A DNA stretch of 64,000 nucleotides from Yersinia rohdei ATCC 43380 (GCF_000173775.1 NZ_ACCD01000014.1:24631-88630), one strand, 5' to 3'; positions 1-11,150 are shown, counted from the first letter of the stretch. Translations and numbers: made by a program. Notes: generated by a model not told the origin, from the sequence alone.

Positions 1-386
1 ACCGGGCGTACACTCGGCACTCCAATGATAAACACCAGCCAGTAAGCAATGACAGCAAAAAGGAAGTTAGCTATAGGGCCCGCGCTGACGATTGCCGCGC
101 GTTGTAAAACAGTTTTGTTGTTAAAAGATTGATGGCGTAATTCTGGCGCGACGGCCTCTACGCGCTCATCCAACATTTTAACATAGCCACCCAGCGGGAT
201 AAGGGCGATAACATACTCAGTACCCTGACGATCAGTCCGGCGCCACAAAGCTTTGCCAAAACCAATAGAAAAGCGCTCGACGCGGACACCACAGCGCCGC
301 GCCACCCAAAAGTGGCCGAACTCATGCACTGTAATTAAGATCCCCAGTGCGACAATAAACGCGGCCAGGCTCCAGAGTATGCTCAT
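1..386 (-). CDS. rseP: RseP site-2 protease, N-terminal part (cut by window edge)
   Basis: Intramembrane zinc metalloprotease that cleaves the anti-sigma factor RseA in the inner membrane after DegS, releasing sigma-E. About 128 N-terminal residues are visible, reading leftwards off the window edge. The first membrane segment carries the zinc motif HEFGH at about residues 22-26, and the later stretch ending at the edge resembles the start of the PDZ-preceding region. An alternative ATG lies one codon upstream (389); I chose 386, which gives MSILWS as in the family. It follows cdsA on the same strand with a short gap, the usual order uppS-cdsA-rseP. Confidence 0.93.
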   Translation of the reverse strand, partial: MSILWSLAAFIVALGILITVHEFGHFWVARRCGVRVERFSIGFGKALWRRTDRQGTEYVIALIPLGGYVKMLDERVEAVAPELRHQSFNNKTVLQRAAIVSAGPIANFLFAVIAYWLVFIIGVPSVRP

Positions 387-417
387 CATATTCCCTAAAC
401 TCCCCGTCAGTGACGGA

Positions 418-1266
418 TTAAAACACTAACAGCATTAAGCAGGCAAATACCGGCACAGCTGCGGTCAGGCTATCGATACGATCCAGTATCCCACCATGAC
501 CAGGAATCAAATGACCACTGTCTTTGATTCCCGCTTCACGTTTAAACATACTTTCGGTCAAATCGCCGAGTACCGAGGCCAGTGCAGCAACCACGGAACA
601 GATTAACAGCTTTTCTGGGATAATATCCAACGGAGCATATCGACCAAACAACCATGATATCAGAGCTGATGTCAGTAAACCGCCAATTAATCCTTCCCAT
701 GTTTTACCTGGTGATACTTTAGGCGCTAATTTGTGTTTACCAAATAGTTTTCCGAACATATAAGCGCCGGAATCAGCTCCCCACACCAAGAGCATCACAT
801 ACAGCAGCCACCAGGCACCGATATCATGGTTCTGTTCATAGCCATACTGGCGCAGCGCAACCATACCCCAGAAGAATGGGATAATAGTTAAAATGCCGAA
901 AATTATGCGTAAGAGACGAGAATCACGCCAGAATGCCGCAGATTTTGGATAAGTCAGTACCAACAATAATGCGGCGCCCCACCAGCCCATAGAGAGCCAG
1001 AGTGGCACACTCACTTGTGCGAGGTGAATTGAATGCTGGTAGGCTGGGAGACTAAGCAGCATTAACACAAGGAAAAAGCCACAAAGTATGGCGAGCCAAA
1101 TACGCTGAGAGCGACTGGCAAGCCCGGCTAACTGCCCCCACTCCCAAGCTGCAAGCATGCAAACAAAGAGAGTAACAATAGCAAAACCAACCGGCGGAAG
1201 CAGGAACAGTGCACCAATGACAACCGGAATCAAAATCAAAGCAGTTATGAGACGATACTTCAGCAA
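418..1266 (-). CDS. cdsA: Phosphatidate cytidylyltransferase (CDP-diacylglycerol synthase)
   Basis: Converts phosphatidic acid and CTP into CDP-diacylglycerol, the precursor of all major phospholipids, in the inner membrane. The 282-residue protein is a chain of hydrophobic segments ending in the family signature: S-x3-KR-x4-KD, then PGHGG and DRxD near residues 240-268. The start is a TTG codon, as in E. coli cdsA, with a purine-rich AGGGGGAA site just upstream; no better ATG is present in frame. It begins 9 bp after the uppS stop, so the two are very likely cotranscribed. Confidence 0.96.
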   Translation of the reverse strand: MLKYRLITALILIPVVIGALFLLPPVGFAIVTLFVCMLAAWEWGQLAGLASRSQRIWLAILCGFFLVLMLLSLPAYQHSIHLAQVSVPLWLSMGWWGAALLLVLTYPKSAAFWRDSRLLRIIFGILTIIPFFWGMVALRQYGYEQNHDIGAWWLLYVMLLVWGADSGAYMFGKLFGKHKLAPKVSPGKTWEGLIGGLLTSALISWLFGRYAPLDIIPEKLLICSVVAALASVLGDLTESMFKREAGIKDSGHLIPGHGGILDRIDSLTAAVPVFACLMLLVF

Positions 1267-1275
1267 AAGTTCCCC

Positions 1276-2034
1276 CTAGGATGCAGTGGCATCGATAGGT
1301 GTAGTTCCCCCGAAGCGACGCTCGCGTTGTGCAAATGCATTCAGCGCACCTTCAAAGACATGTTCATCAAAATCAGGCCAGAGTACATCAGTAAAGTAAA
1401 GTTCTGCGTAGGCTATTTGCCATAACAAAAAGTTACTGATGCGATGTTCACCACCGGTTCTGATCACTAAATCTACCTCAGATTGCTCATGCAGGCAGAT
1501 ATACGAGTTTAGTGCTTCTTCACTGATATCTGCGGGTTGCAACTCACCTCGCTGTACTTGCTCAGCTAAATGGCGCACTCCCTGAATAATATCCCAACGG
1601 CCACCATAATTGGCAGCAATGTTAAGTTTCAGACCGTCATTGTTTGCAGTTAACTCTTCTGAGCGACGGATCCGTTGCTGCAATCGTTCACTAAATCGGC
1701 TAATATCACCAATGACGGATAAGCGAACATTATGTTTATGCAGGCTTTTTACTTCGCTGTCCAGTGCTCGAACAAAAAGTTCCATCAGTGCGGAGACTTC
1801 TTGAGCAGGGCGATTCCAGTTTTCACTACTAAAAGCATAAAGTGTGAGCGCATCTAACTGATTATTCGCTGCAAAACTGACCGCCCGACGAACAGATTTC
1901 ACTCCTGCTCGATGGCCGAAGACCCTTAATTTACCCTGCTTTTTAGCCCAGCGCCCATTACCGTCCATAATAATAGCAACATGGCGTGGATTCAGGGGGG
2001 ACAAGTTAGCCCTATCTTCATTTACAGACGACAT
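1276..2034 (-). CDS. uppS: Undecaprenyl diphosphate synthase (cis-prenyltransferase)
   Basis: Adds eight isopentenyl units to farnesyl diphosphate to make the C55 carrier lipid for peptidoglycan, LPS O-antigen and enterobacterial common antigen. The 252-residue protein has the family N-terminal motif MDGNGRWA (residues 23-30, catalytic Asp24) and the C-terminal RTGGEHRISNF and ELYFTD motifs. Also called ispU. It lies between dxr and cdsA. A hairpin with a U-run just upstream (2097-2125) suggests a terminator separates it from dxr, so it may have its own promoter. Confidence 0.96.
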   Translation of the reverse strand: MSSVNEDRANLSPLNPRHVAIIMDGNGRWAKKQGKLRVFGHRAGVKSVRRAVSFAANNQLDALTLYAFSSENWNRPAQEVSALMELFVRALDSEVKSLHKHNVRLSVIGDISRFSERLQQRIRRSEELTANNDGLKLNIAANYGGRWDIIQGVRHLAEQVQRGELQPADISEEALNSYICLHEQSEVDLVIRTGGEHRISNFLLWQIAYAELYFTDVLWPDFDEHVFEGALNAFAQRERRFGGTTPIDATAS

Positions 2035-2096
2035 AATGCGAACTCATTTCCTCAATAAATCAATTGTTCGACTCGAACATTAGGCGGTAAGCACAC

Positions 2097-2125
2097 AAAA
2101 AAAGTCGTGTACTAAGTCACGACTT
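2097..2125 (-). terminator. Rho-independent terminator after dxr
   Basis: On the minus strand an 8-bp stem (AAGTCGTG/CACGACTT, 2102-2109 and 2118-2125) with an 8-nt loop is followed by seven U. It sits between the dxr stop and the uppS start. Confidence 0.8.
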
Positions 2126-2259
2126 CTTCAGTGACAGCCAAAATAGACGGTTTAAATACTTATTAGGCCGCTAATCAACGGTCTATCTCTCCATTGATGG
2201 TGCTGACTATAGCATCTCATCCCAGCCCTAACAAATTCCCACAACAGCTGATTAAGTTT

Positions 2260-3457
2260 TTAATTATTCAATTTTGCTATTGCTTCAGTTGCCGTAACAC
2301 GGGCCTGACGGTCAATCACCAACACTTCTTCCACACTGGTGGGTTCTGCCAACGATAAATGCTCCACGACAGTATTATTGATTGCCGCAATGTCAGTGAA
2401 ACGGATCTCCCCCCCCCAGGAAGGCCATAACCGAAACTTCGTTTGCCGCATTCAAGGCTGTTGTTGCCGCCTGACCAGCATTACATGCATCAATTGCCAG
2501 TTTCAGGCAGGGATAGCGCTGATAATCTGGAGTATCAAAGGTTAGCTCGCGGATTTTGCAGAAATCCAGCGGGGTAACACCAGAATTAACCCTCTGCGGG
2601 TATGCCATCGCGTGTGCGATAGGCGTTCGCATGTCTGGGGTTCCCATCTGCGCCAAAACACTCCCGTCATGATAGCGAACCATCGAATGGATAACAGACT
2701 GAGGATGTAAAATCACTTCCATCTGCTCAGCGCTGGCATTAAATAACCAACGAGCCTCAATATACTCCAGCCCTTTATTCATCATAGTCGCTGAATCGAC
2801 CGAGATTTTACGTCCCATCGACCAATTGGGATGCGCACAAGCCTGATCCGGTGTGACATCAGCAAATTGTGACAGTGGGATTTCACGCAGTGGCCCACCA
2901 GAGCCGGTTAACACTATGCGAGCAACACCATTCTCAGCTAAAGAAGAATAACCTAATTGGCGCTGAATTTTTTCGGGCAAACTCTGAAAAATGGCATTAT
3001 GTTCGCTATCAATGGGGAGTAATTGCGCGTGGCTGTGCTGCACTTCATCCATAAACAGCTTGCCGCAAGTAATCAGCGACTCTTTATTGGCCAGTAATAC
3101 CTGCTTTCCTTTGCGGATTGCAGCTAATGTGGAAGGCAATCCGGCCACACCAACAATCGCCGCCATCACTTGGTCGACATCCTCTAAAGCAGCCAGTTCA
3201 CAGGCCGCCTTTTCACCTGAATAAACTTCAGTTCGTGAGCCGTTTTCAGCCAAGATTTGGCGCAATGCTATAGCCGATGACTCATCAGACATTGCAGCAT
3301 AAAGGGGAGCGAATTCAAGACATTGCTGTGCCATCTGCTCGACATTGCGACCAGCAACCAAGGCAGTTACTTTGAATAATTCAGGATTGGCACGCACAAC
3401 ACTCAAAGTGCTGTTGCCGATGGAACCAGTAGAACCAAGAATAGTCAGTTGCTTCAT
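2260..3457 (-). pseudogene. dxr: 1-deoxy-D-xylulose 5-phosphate reductoisomerase, frameshifted in a C9 run
   Basis: Dxr (IspC) makes 2-C-methyl-erythritol 4-phosphate, the committed step of the MEP isoprenoid pathway, using NADPH. The N-terminal frame (3457 down to about 2417) holds the dinucleotide motif [10 protein letters not shown] (residues 8-17) and family motifs such as DSEHNA and [16 protein letters not shown]. The rest, [11 protein letters not shown] through the end at 2260, is in another frame. The break falls in nine consecutive C on the plus strand (2409-2417); eight would join the frames into a normal 398-residue protein. The MEP pathway is the only isoprenoid route in these bacteria and dxr is essential, so a sequencing or assembly error is the likeliest cause; slippage at the run is an alternative. 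If the reading is corrected it should be annotated as a normal CDS. Confidence 0.9.
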
Positions 3458-3523
3458 GAGAGTACTCTGAATAACTGTTTTTATGATAGGCGAGACATCA
3501 ACCTAATAAAACACTGAATCGAC

Positions 3524-3552
3524 TAAAAACAAAGCGCCGCCGAAGCGACGCT
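3524..3552 (-). terminator. Terminator after frr
   Basis: On the minus strand an 8-bp stem with a UUCG loop (plus-strand arms 3533-3540 and 3545-3552) is followed by a U-rich tract. It lies between the frr stop and dxr. Confidence 0.75.
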
Positions 3553-3571
3553 CTGCCGTTGCGAATGAGGA

Positions 3572-4129
3572 TTAGAAATCCATCAACTCGGCTTCTTTCG
3601 CAGCCAAAGCCGCATCAACTTTCTTGATGAAGATATCGGTCAGCTTTTGGATATCATCTTGAGAACGACGATCTTCGTCTTCACTAATTTCTTTATCTTT
3701 CAACAAAGCTTTCAATTTTTCGTTTGCATCACGGCGCACGTTACGTACAGAAACGCGGCCCTGCTCTGCTTCTGCACGAACAACTTTAATTAAGTCTTTA
3801 CGACGTTCTTCAGTCAGTGCTGGTAGTGGAACACGAATCACGGTACCGGCAGAAGAAGGATTCAGACCTAAATCAGAGGTCATGATTGCTTTCTCAACTG
3901 CGGCACTCAAGCTGCGGTCAAAGACAGTCAACGCCAGAGTGCGGGAGTCTTCAACAACGATGTTAGCTAACTGGCGCAATGGCGTCGCGGTGCCATAATA
4001 CTCAACCTGAATGCCATCAAGAATACTTGGAGAAGCACGGCCGGTACGAATCTTACTGATATGAGTCAGGAAGGCTTCGAAGCATTTTTCCATGCGAACT
4101 TCAGTGTCTTTTTTAATTTCGTTAATCAC
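3572..4129 (-). CDS. frr: Ribosome recycling factor
   Basis: RRF splits post-termination ribosomes together with EF-G. The 185-residue length is exactly the family norm, and the N-terminal helix plus the conserved [13 protein letters not shown] stretch (about residues 28-40), the beta domain with YYGTATPL, and the C-terminal three-helix bundle ending in MDF are all visible. It follows pyrH after 132 bp on the same strand, as in E. coli. Confidence 0.97.
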   Translation of the reverse strand: MINEIKKDTEVRMEKCFEAFLTHISKIRTGRASPSILDGIQVEYYGTATPLRQLANIVVEDSRTLALTVFDRSLSAAVEKAIMTSDLGLNPSSAGTVIRVPLPALTEERRKDLIKVVRAEAEQGRVSVRNVRRDANEKLKALLKDKEISEDEDRRSQDDIQKLTDIFIKKVDAALAAKEAELMDF

Positions 4130-4261
4130 GTTGTAAACCCTTGGAAACTGGTTACTTGGCAGGCCATAGCTTAAGTATAGCCGGTGAATATATAAACCAA
4201 CAGTTGCTGGCTAAAGGGGCAAGCCGTCAATCCAGATGCCCCTGACAGTACAGGAAGTCGC

Positions 4262-5008
4262 TTATTTAGCTACCGCAGTCACTTCTTTAGTGATCAACGT
4301 CCCTTCATTTTCACCCATCACTACACGGCGTAGAGCGCCAGGTTTATTCATGTTGAAGACACGAATTGGCAGGTTATGATCACGGGCCAAAGTGAAGGCT
4401 GCCAGATCCATAACTTTCAGCTCACGCTCTAAAACGTCCTGATAGGTTAACTGTTCGTACAATGTCGCGTCAGGATTTTTCACCGGATCTGCGGAGTAAA
4501 CCCCATCTACTTTGGTTGCTTTTAACACAACATCAGCTTCAATTTCGATACCGCGCAAACAAGCCGCAGAATCTGTGGTGAAGAATGGGTTACCTGTACC
4601 CGCAGCAAAAATTACCACCCGGTTGTGACGCAGCAGGCTAATTGCTTCGGCCCAGCTGTAATTATCACACACACCATTAAGTGGAATAGCAGACATCAGG
4701 CGGGCGTTCACATAGGCACGGTGCAGTGCATCTCGCATTGCCAGGCCGTTCATGACGGTAGCCAGCATTCCCATGTGGTCGCCCACTACGCGGTTCATCC
4801 CTGCCTGTGCTAAACCGGCACCGCGGAATAAGTTACCACCGCCAATGACCACACCGACCTGAATGCCCAATTCGACCAGCTCTTTAACTTCTTGAGCCAT
4901 GCGATCCAAAACGCTTGCGTCGATACCAAAACCTTCTGCACCTTGCAGGGCTTCGCCACTAAGCTTAAGCAGGATACGCTGATATACGGGTTTTGCATTG
5001 GTTGCCAT
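4262..5008 (-). CDS. pyrH: UMP kinase
   Basis: Phosphorylates UMP to UDP with ATP, feeding all pyrimidine nucleotides; a hexameric amino-acid-kinase-fold enzyme activated by GTP and inhibited by UTP. The 248-residue protein shows the N-terminal KLSGEALQG, the GGGNLFRG phosphate-binding loop, and the [17 protein letters not shown] and KATKVDGVY motifs. E. coli PyrH also represses carAB in company with PepA and IHF, which is family knowledge and not visible here. An ERIC element separates it from tsf upstream. Confidence 0.97.
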   Translation of the reverse strand: MATNAKPVYQRILLKLSGEALQGAEGFGIDASVLDRMAQEVKELVELGIQVGVVIGGGNLFRGAGLAQAGMNRVVGDHMGMLATVMNGLAMRDALHRAYVNARLMSAIPLNGVCDNYSWAEAISLLRHNRVVIFAAGTGNPFFTTDSAACLRGIEIEADVVLKATKVDGVYSADPVKNPDATLYEQLTYQDVLERELKVMDLAAFTLARDHNLPIRVFNMNKPGALRRVVMGENEGTLITKEVTAVAK

Positions 5009-5102
5009 GGTGTTCTGTCCTAAGCAGCAGTAATAATATTGGAGACTTGACCGTCAGGACTTCAAAACAATATTTTGCATTGAAAACTGACCGGACTAAG
5101 CT

Positions 5103-5228
5103 TATACCCTAAATAATTCGAGTTGTAGGAAGACAACAACTAAGTGAATCCTTCGGAACTTACGTAAGTAAATGACCGAGGTAAACAAAGGCTGTCAGCA
5201 CACCTGTAACTTGAAAAATGACGGATAT
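5103..5228. repeat. ERIC element between tsf and pyrH
   Basis: An imperfect palindrome of 126 bp, close to the 127-bp canonical ERIC length. The left end starts TATACCCTAAATAATTCGAG, the centre has GTGAATCC...CTTAC and GTAAGTAAATGACC, the degenerate counterparts of the two ERIC-PCR primer sites, and the right end mirrors the left (ACTTGAAAAATGACGG). It lies inside the tsf-pyrH intergenic region, downstream of the tsf terminator. Confidence 0.9.
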
Positions 5229-5237
5229 CGAGTGGAT

Positions 5238-5265
5238 AAAATGGAACCGCCGATTGGCGGCCCCA
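5238..5265 (-). terminator. Terminator after tsf
   Basis: On the minus strand a 10-bp stem containing two G-U pairs, with an AAUC loop (plus arms 5242-5251 and 5256-5265), is followed by UUUUA. It starts about 10 bp after the tsf stop codon. Confidence 0.75.
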
Positions 5266-5274
5266 TTTTTAGCA

Positions 5275-6132
5275 TTAAGACTGTTTGCTCATTGCTGCAA
5301 CTTCTGCAGCAAAGTCAGTCTCAACTTTCTCAATGCCTTCGCCCACTTCGAAGCGGATGAAGTTTACAACGTCAGCTTTCTTCTCTTTCAACAGATCGCC
5401 AACAGTTTTGCTTGGGTCCATAACGAAGTGCTGACCAGTCAGAGAAACTTCGCCGGTGAACTTACGCATACGGCCTTCAACCATCTTCTCAGCAATTTCA
5501 CGTGGTTTGCCGGATTCGATAGCGATGTCCAACTGGATCTGGTGCTCACGAGCAACAACTTCAGCAGGAACATCTTCTGGCTTAACGTATTCAGGCTTGC
5601 TTGCAGCAATGTGCATAGCAATGTGCTTAACCAGCTCTTCATCAGCGCCAGTTGCTGCAACCAGAACACCGATACGCGCGCCGTGCAGGTAAGTACCCAG
5701 AACATCGCCTTCCAGAACAGCAACACGACGAATGTTGATGTTCTCGCCGATTTTAGCAACCAGGTTAGCGCGTTGTTCTTCGAACTTAGCTTTCAGAACG
5801 TCGATATCAGCGATTTTGTCAGCCAGAGCTGCATTGATAACTTCTTCGCCGAATGCTTTGAAGCCAGCATCTTTAGCAACGAAGTCAGTTTCGCAGTTCA
5901 GTTCCAGAATCACACCGTATTTACCGTCGGCTGAAACTTTAGCCAGGATGATACCTTCAGCAGCGATACGGCCTGCTTTCTTGGCAGCTTTAGCCTGACC
6001 AGATTTACGCATATTGTCGATGGCAAGCTCAATGTCGCCGTTAGCTTCAACCAACGCCTTTTTACATTCCATCATGCCTGCGGCAGTACGATCACGCAGT
6101 TCTTTTACCAAAGCAGCGGTAATAGCAACCAT
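5275..6132 (-). CDS. tsf: Elongation factor Ts
   Basis: Nucleotide exchange factor that regenerates EF-Tu-GTP. The chosen ATG gives 285 residues beginning MVAITAALV, the family start, preceded by a GAGGAA site; a reading frame extends 13 codons further upstream but lacks similarity. The N-terminal UBA-like domain, the core motif TDFVAKD that inserts into EF-Tu (about residues 80-86), and the C-terminal coiled-coil region are present. It is the second gene of the rpsB-tsf operon. Confidence 0.97.
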   Translation of the reverse strand: MVAITAALVKELRDRTAAGMMECKKALVEANGDIELAIDNMRKSGQAKAAKKAGRIAAEGIILAKVSADGKYGVILELNCETDFVAKDAGFKAFGEEVINAALADKIADIDVLKAKFEEQRANLVAKIGENINIRRVAVLEGDVLGTYLHGARIGVLVAATGADEELVKHIAMHIAASKPEYVKPEDVPAEVVAREHQIQLDIAIESGKPREIAEKMVEGRMRKFTGEVSLTGQHFVMDPSKTVGDLLKEKKADVVNFIRFEVGEGIEKVETDFAAEVAAMSKQS

Positions 6133-6182
6133 TTCAATTTCCTCGGTTCTCTTGTGAAAACAAGATCTCACATTAGATACGC

Positions 6183-6206
6183 AAAGGGGGCCTATAAAGG
6201 CCCCCT
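6183..6206 (-). terminator. Hairpin between rpsB and tsf (attenuator-like)
   Basis: An 8-bp perfect stem AGGGGGCC/GGCCCCCT (6185-6192 and 6199-6206) with a 6-nt loop. Only two U follow on the minus strand, so it probably lets part of transcription through from rpsB to tsf instead of stopping it fully. Confidence 0.55.
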
Positions 6207-6259
6207 AACCAACATATTTCAATACCTGGTTAATAAGGGCTCACAACGAGCCTGACTTA

Positions 6260-7206
<947 letters not shown>

Positions 7207-7236
7207 TTTATACCATAAACTGCCGCAACACACCAA
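7207..7236 (-). promoter_or_regulatory. Candidate rpsB-tsf promoter
   Basis: On the minus strand TTGGTG (7231-7236) and TATAAA (7207-7212) are 18 bp apart, followed by a GC-rich discriminator GCGCGCC typical of stringently controlled ribosomal promoters. Confidence 0.6.
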
Positions 7237-7372
7237 CTTTTGTTGTATTTTGTGCCGCGACAGCAAACGAAAGTTTGGCACTAAATTGCAGGGCTGGTAC
7301 CATATGTGACAGCTTTTTTTACTTATTTAATTATAACAGCGGCCACACACTGGCCCCTGTGGACACTGTTGC

Positions 7373-8164
7373 ATGGCAATCTCAATCAAAACACCTGAAG
7401 ATATTCAAAAAATGCGCGTTGCTGGCCGTCTGGCGGCTGAAGTGCTGGAAATCATTGAACCCTACGTAAAACCGGGGGTTAGCACTGGTGAGCTTGATCG
7501 TATTTGTCACGACCATATCACCAACCACCAACAGGCTATTTCTGCGTGTTTGAACTATCACGGTTTCCCTAAATCAGTTTGTATTTCAGTGAATGAAGTG
7601 ATTTGTCACGGCATTCCAAGTGATGAAAAAATACTGAAAGATGGCGATATCGTGAACATCGACGTGACCGTAATTAAAGACGGTTTTCACGGCGACACCT
7701 CAAAAATGTTTATTGCCGGTAAGCCAACTATTCTGGGTGAGCGCCTGTGCCGCGTGGCGCAAGAAAGCTTGTATCTGGCAATCAAGATGGTCAAGCCGGG
7801 TATCCGCTTGCGCACCCTGGGTAAAGAAATACAGAAATATGTTGAAGCAGAGAATTTCTCTGTGGTGCGGGAATATTGCGGTCACGGCATTGGTGTGGGT
7901 TTCCACGAAGAACCCCAGGTACTTCATTATGATGCCGATGACGGTGGCGTTGTCTTGCAGACCGGTATGGCGTTCACCATTGAACCTATGGTCAATGCTG
8001 GCGATTACCGCATTCGTACCATGAAAGACGGCTGGACGGTAAAAACTAAAGATCGCAGCTTGTCGGCGCAGTATGAGCATACTATTGTGGTAACCGATAA
8101 CGGCTGCGAAATAATGACGTTGCGTAAGGATGACACCATCCCCAACATCATAACGCACGAGTAA
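7373..8164 (+). CDS. map: Methionine aminopeptidase, type I
   Basis: Removes the N-terminal methionine from nascent proteins. The 263-residue protein is the size of E. coli MAP and keeps all five metal ligands: the Asp residues in NIDVT and HGDTS, the His in CGHGIG, and the Glu residues in TIEPM and YEHTI. It is divergent from rpsB, as in other Enterobacterales. No strong Shine-Dalgarno is seen before the ATG. Confidence 0.97.
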   Translation: MAISIKTPEDIQKMRVAGRLAAEVLEIIEPYVKPGVSTGELDRICHDHITNHQQAISACLNYHGFPKSVCISVNEVICHGIPSDEKILKDGDIVNIDVTVIKDGFHGDTSKMFIAGKPTILGERLCRVAQESLYLAIKMVKPGIRLRTLGKEIQKYVEAENFSVVREYCGHGIGVGFHEEPQVLHYDADDGGVVLQTGMAFTIEPMVNAGDYRIRTMKDGWTVKTKDRSLSAQYEHTIVVTDNGCEIMTLRKDDTIPNIITHE

Positions 8165-8180
8165 TCATGACCAACCGATT

Positions 8181-8297
8181 CAGGCTGCTGACAAAGTTGA
8201 TTAGAGGGGAAATGGGGCGTAACGGCGTAAGTTGTCGGAGCACCCATCGCTACAGTCACCCCGACTAACTCAGAGCTGATAATGTTGCTTTGTCATC
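8181..8297 (+). repeat. Interspersed repeat, copy A
   Basis: A stretch of about 115 bp between map and glnD that aligns with the reverse complement of 29797-29905. Shared blocks in order are CAGxCTGCTGAxAAAGTxGATT, GTAACGGCxTAAG, GGAGCxCC, GTCAxCC and TTTGTCATCA. The ends are inverted relative to each other (TGACAAAG left, CTTTGTCA right), like a miniature non-coding mobile element. I cannot name the family with certainty; YPAL-type elements of yersiniae are one possibility. Confidence 0.7.
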
Positions 8298-8304
8298 AAA
8301 CTCA

Positions 8305-8328
8305 GCCGGCAACCGCCGGCTTTTTTTT
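8305..8328 (+). terminator. Rho-independent terminator upstream of glnD
   Basis: GCCGGC/GCCGGC stem (8305-8310 and 8315-8320) with loop AACC and eight T. It would end map transcription, so glnD, starting 40 bp later, depends on read-through or a promoter very close to or inside this element. Confidence 0.85.
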
Positions 8329-8367
8329 GGGCTGCGTTTTCATCGGGTTCTTATTAACGGGGAGCAT

Positions 8368-11046
8368 ATGTCTGACAACCACACCGAGCACTCTGCCTTA
8401 CTGGCAGTCACCAAGGTCATTCCTGAGCAACCCGCGCCACCCAATACCTACCTTGATAGCGAGCTTAATTGCCCAATACTCAAGCAAAGATTAGAGATAT
8501 TCCAATCTTGGTTGGCAGAAGCATTCAATGGCGGAGTTAGCGCCGAGATATTAATTGCGGCGCGCAGTGATTACATAGACCGCCTGCTGCAACGATTATG
8601 GACATTCTACGGTTTTGATGACGTTCCAGAAACAGCGCTGGTTGCCGTCGGAGGCTATGGCCGGGGTGAGTTGCATCCATTATCAGATATTGATGTCTTA
8701 ATCCTCAGCAAGCAGCACCTGAATGAAGAACATGCCCAGCGAGTCGGTCAGTTAATTACGTTGCTATGGGACCTAAAACTGGAAGTTGGCCATAGCGTGC
8801 GGACACTGGAAGAGTGCTTGCTGGAAGGGCTGGCCGACCTGACCGTTGCCACTAATATGATTGAATCGCGCTTAATTTGCGGCGATGTAGCTTTATTTCT
8901 CCAAATGCAAAAGCACATTTTCAGCGACGGTTTCTGGCCATCCCCCCAATTTTTCCATGCCAAAATTGCTGAGCAGCAAGAGCGGCATAAGCGCTATCAC
9001 GGCACCAGTTATAATCTGGAGCCGGATATCAAAAGCAGCCCCGGCGGCTTAAGAGATATTCATACTCTGCTATGGGTTGCCCGCCGCCATTTTGGCGCGA
9101 CATCCTTAAGTGAGATGGTTGATTTCGGGTTTTTGACTAAAGCAGAACGCAATGAACTCATTGAAAGCCAAAGTTTTTTATGGCGCATCCGGTTCGCCTT
9201 GCATTTAGTTTTGACCCGCTACGATAACCGTCTATTATTTGACCGCCAATTGAGTGTTGCCCAGCTGTTGCGCTATCAGGGCGAAGGCAATGAACCGGTC
9301 GAGCGTATGATGAAAGATTTTTATCGTATGACACGCCGAGTCAGTGAACTGAATAACATGCTTTTGCAGTTGTTTGATGAAGCCATATTGGCGCTGGATG
9401 CCAATGAAAAACCGCGCCCATTGGATGATGAGTTTCAGTTACGTGGAGATTTAATAGACCTGCGCGATGAAAATCTCTTTATTCAACAACCTGAAGCTAT
9501 TATGCGCATGTTCTATTTGATGGTGCGCAATCAGGACATTAAAGGAATTTACTCGACGACCGTGCGCCGTTTGCGCCATGCTCGCCGGCACCTTAAACAA
9601 CCTTTATGTCACATTCCTGAAGCCCGTAAGCTGTTTATGGCGATTTTACGCCACCCAGGTGCAGTCTCCCGAGCTTTGCTGCCTATGCACCGCCACAGCG
9701 TCCTGTGGGCCTATATGCCGCAATGGGGCAGTATCGTCGGGCAAATGCAGTTTGACCTGTTCCATGCTTATACCGTCGATGAACACACGCTCCGGGTTTT
9801 GCTTAAGCTCGAAAGTTTCGCGGATGAAAAGACCCGGCCTAACCACCCGCTGTGTGTGGAAATTTACCCGCGTTTGCCTCAACCTGAATTATTACTGCTG
9901 GCCGCGCTATTTCATGATATTGCCAAAGGGCGCGGGGGCGACCATTCAATACTCGGTGCTCATGATGTATTGGAATTTGCCGAGCAGCATGGGCTGAACT
10001 CCCGCGAGGCGCAGCTGGTGGCCTGGTTAGTGCGGTGCCATTTATTGATGTCAGTAACAGCTCAACGTCGGGATATTCAGGATCCGGCGGTTATTCAGCA
10101 ATTCTCCGCAGAGGTGCAAAGCGAAACCCGCCTGCGCTATTTAGTCAGTCTGACGGTGGCCGATATTTGCGCCACCAATGAAAATCTGTGGAATAGCTGG
10201 AAGCAGAGTTTGCTACGCGAACTTTATTTCGCCACGGAAAAACAACTTCGCCGTGGCATGCTTAACAGCCCGGATCTGCGTGAACGTGTGCGCCACCATC
10301 GGTTGCAGGCACTGGCCCTGTTGCGGATGGATAATATTGATGAAGAAGCGCTGCATCATATTTGGAGCCGTTGCCGGGCGGATTATTTCTTGCGCCATTC
10401 ACCAAATCAATTGGCTTGGCATGCCCGCCATCTGCTGGAACATGATTCCACCAAACCGCTGGTCTTGATTAGTCGTCAGGCGACTCGTGGGGGAACCGAA
10501 ATATTCATCTGGAGCCCTGACCGCCCATCGTTATTTGCTGCGGTTGTTGGCGAATTAGATCGCCGTAATCTCAGTGTCCATGACGCTCAGATTTTCACTA
10601 ACCGTGATGGCATGGCAATGGATACGTTTATCGTATTGGAGCCAGATGGCAGCCCCTTGGCGCAAGACCGGCACCCCATCATCCGGGATGCACTGCAACA
10701 GGCCATGACTCAGCCGAATTATCAGCACCCGCGCGTCAGGCGGTTATCGCCTAAACTACGCCATTTCAGTGTTCCGACGGAAACAAATTACCTGCCGACG
10801 CATAATGAGCGCCGAACATATCTGGAGCTAATCGCCCTAGACCAACCGGGCTTACTGGCACGTGTTGGCGAGATTTTTGCGGATTTAGGGCTATCACTGC
10901 ATAGCGCGCGCATCACCACCATCGGCGAGCGGGTAGAGGATTTATTTGTGTTAGCGGATAAAGATCGCCGCGCGTTAAGTCTTGAAACGCGCCGTGAATT
11001 AGCACAACGGTTGACAGATACCCTCAATCCAAACGATAAACTGTGA
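8368..11046 (+). CDS. glnD: Bifunctional PII uridylyltransferase / uridylyl-removing enzyme
   Basis: Nitrogen sensor that uridylylates PII (GlnB/GlnK) when glutamine is low and deuridylylates it when glutamine is high, controlling glutamine synthetase and NtrBC. The 892-residue protein has the nucleotidyltransferase motif [17 protein letters not shown] near residue 93, the HD hydrolase motif [13 protein letters not shown] near 515, and two C-terminal ACT domains (about 705 and 815 onwards). I chose the ATG at MSDN because it has GGGGAG 5 bp upstream; the frame continues upstream through the terminator, which is not coding. Confidence 0.97.
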   Translation: MSDNHTEHSALLAVTKVIPEQPAPPNTYLDSELNCPILKQRLEIFQSWLAEAFNGGVSAEILIAARSDYIDRLLQRLWTFYGFDDVPETALVAVGGYGRGELHPLSDIDVLILSKQHLNEEHAQRVGQLITLLWDLKLEVGHSVRTLEECLLEGLADLTVATNMIESRLICGDVALFLQMQKHIFSDGFWPSPQFFHAKIAEQQERHKRYHGTSYNLEPDIKSSPGGLRDIHTLLWVARRHFGATSLSEMVDFGFLTKAERNELIESQSFLWRIRFALHLVLTRYDNRLLFDRQLSVAQLLRYQGEGNEPVERMMKDFYRMTRRVSELNNMLLQLFDEAILALDANEKPRPLDDEFQLRGDLIDLRDENLFIQQPEAIMRMFYLMVRNQDIKGIYSTTVRRLRHARRHLKQPLCHIPEARKLFMAILRHPGAVSRALLPMHRHSVLWAYMPQWGSIVGQMQFDLFHAYTVDEHTLRVLLKLESFADEKTRPNHPLCVEIYPRLPQPELLLLAALFHDIAKGRGGDHSILGAHDVLEFAEQHGLNSREAQLVAWLVRCHLLMSVTAQRRDIQDPAVIQQFSAEVQSETRLRYLVSLTVADICATNENLWNSWKQSLLRELYFATEKQLRRGMLNSPDLRERVRHHRLQALALLRMDNIDEEALHHIWSRCRADYFLRHSPNQLAWHARHLLEHDSTKPLVLISRQATRGGTEIFIWSPDRPSLFAAVVGELDRRNLSVHDAQIFTNRDGMAMDTFIVLEPDGSPLAQDRHPIIRDALQQAMTQPNYQHPRVRRLSPKLRHFSVPTETNYLPTHNERRTYLELIALDQPGLLARVGEIFADLGLSLHSARITTIGERVEDLFVLADKDRRALSLETRRELAQRLTDTLNPNDKL

Positions 11047-11086
11047 TACAAATAACTTTTTAGTGATTAATTTTTCTTACAACCTC

Positions 11087-11150
11087 TACCCAGAGCCATG
11101 CAAGTTGCAGTCAGCTAAAGCATGACCTGTAACTTCAAATAAACTGGGTA
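11087..11150. repeat. Short ERIC-like palindrome between glnD and dapD
   Basis: A 64-bp imperfect inverted repeat; the outer arms TACCCAG...AAGTTGCAG and CTGTAACTTC...CTGGGTA match the ends of ERIC elements, with the centre deleted. Confidence 0.65.

Noticed and set aside
2260..2451. A separate 63-residue gene downstream of dxr
   Set aside because: Its sequence ([11 protein letters not shown] to the end) is the C-terminus of Dxr in another frame, not an independent gene.
5218..5934. Open frame of 238 codons on the plus strand
   Set aside because: It is antisense to tsf, begins inside an ERIC element and has no recognisable domain; long antisense frames are common opposite highly expressed genes with biased codon use.
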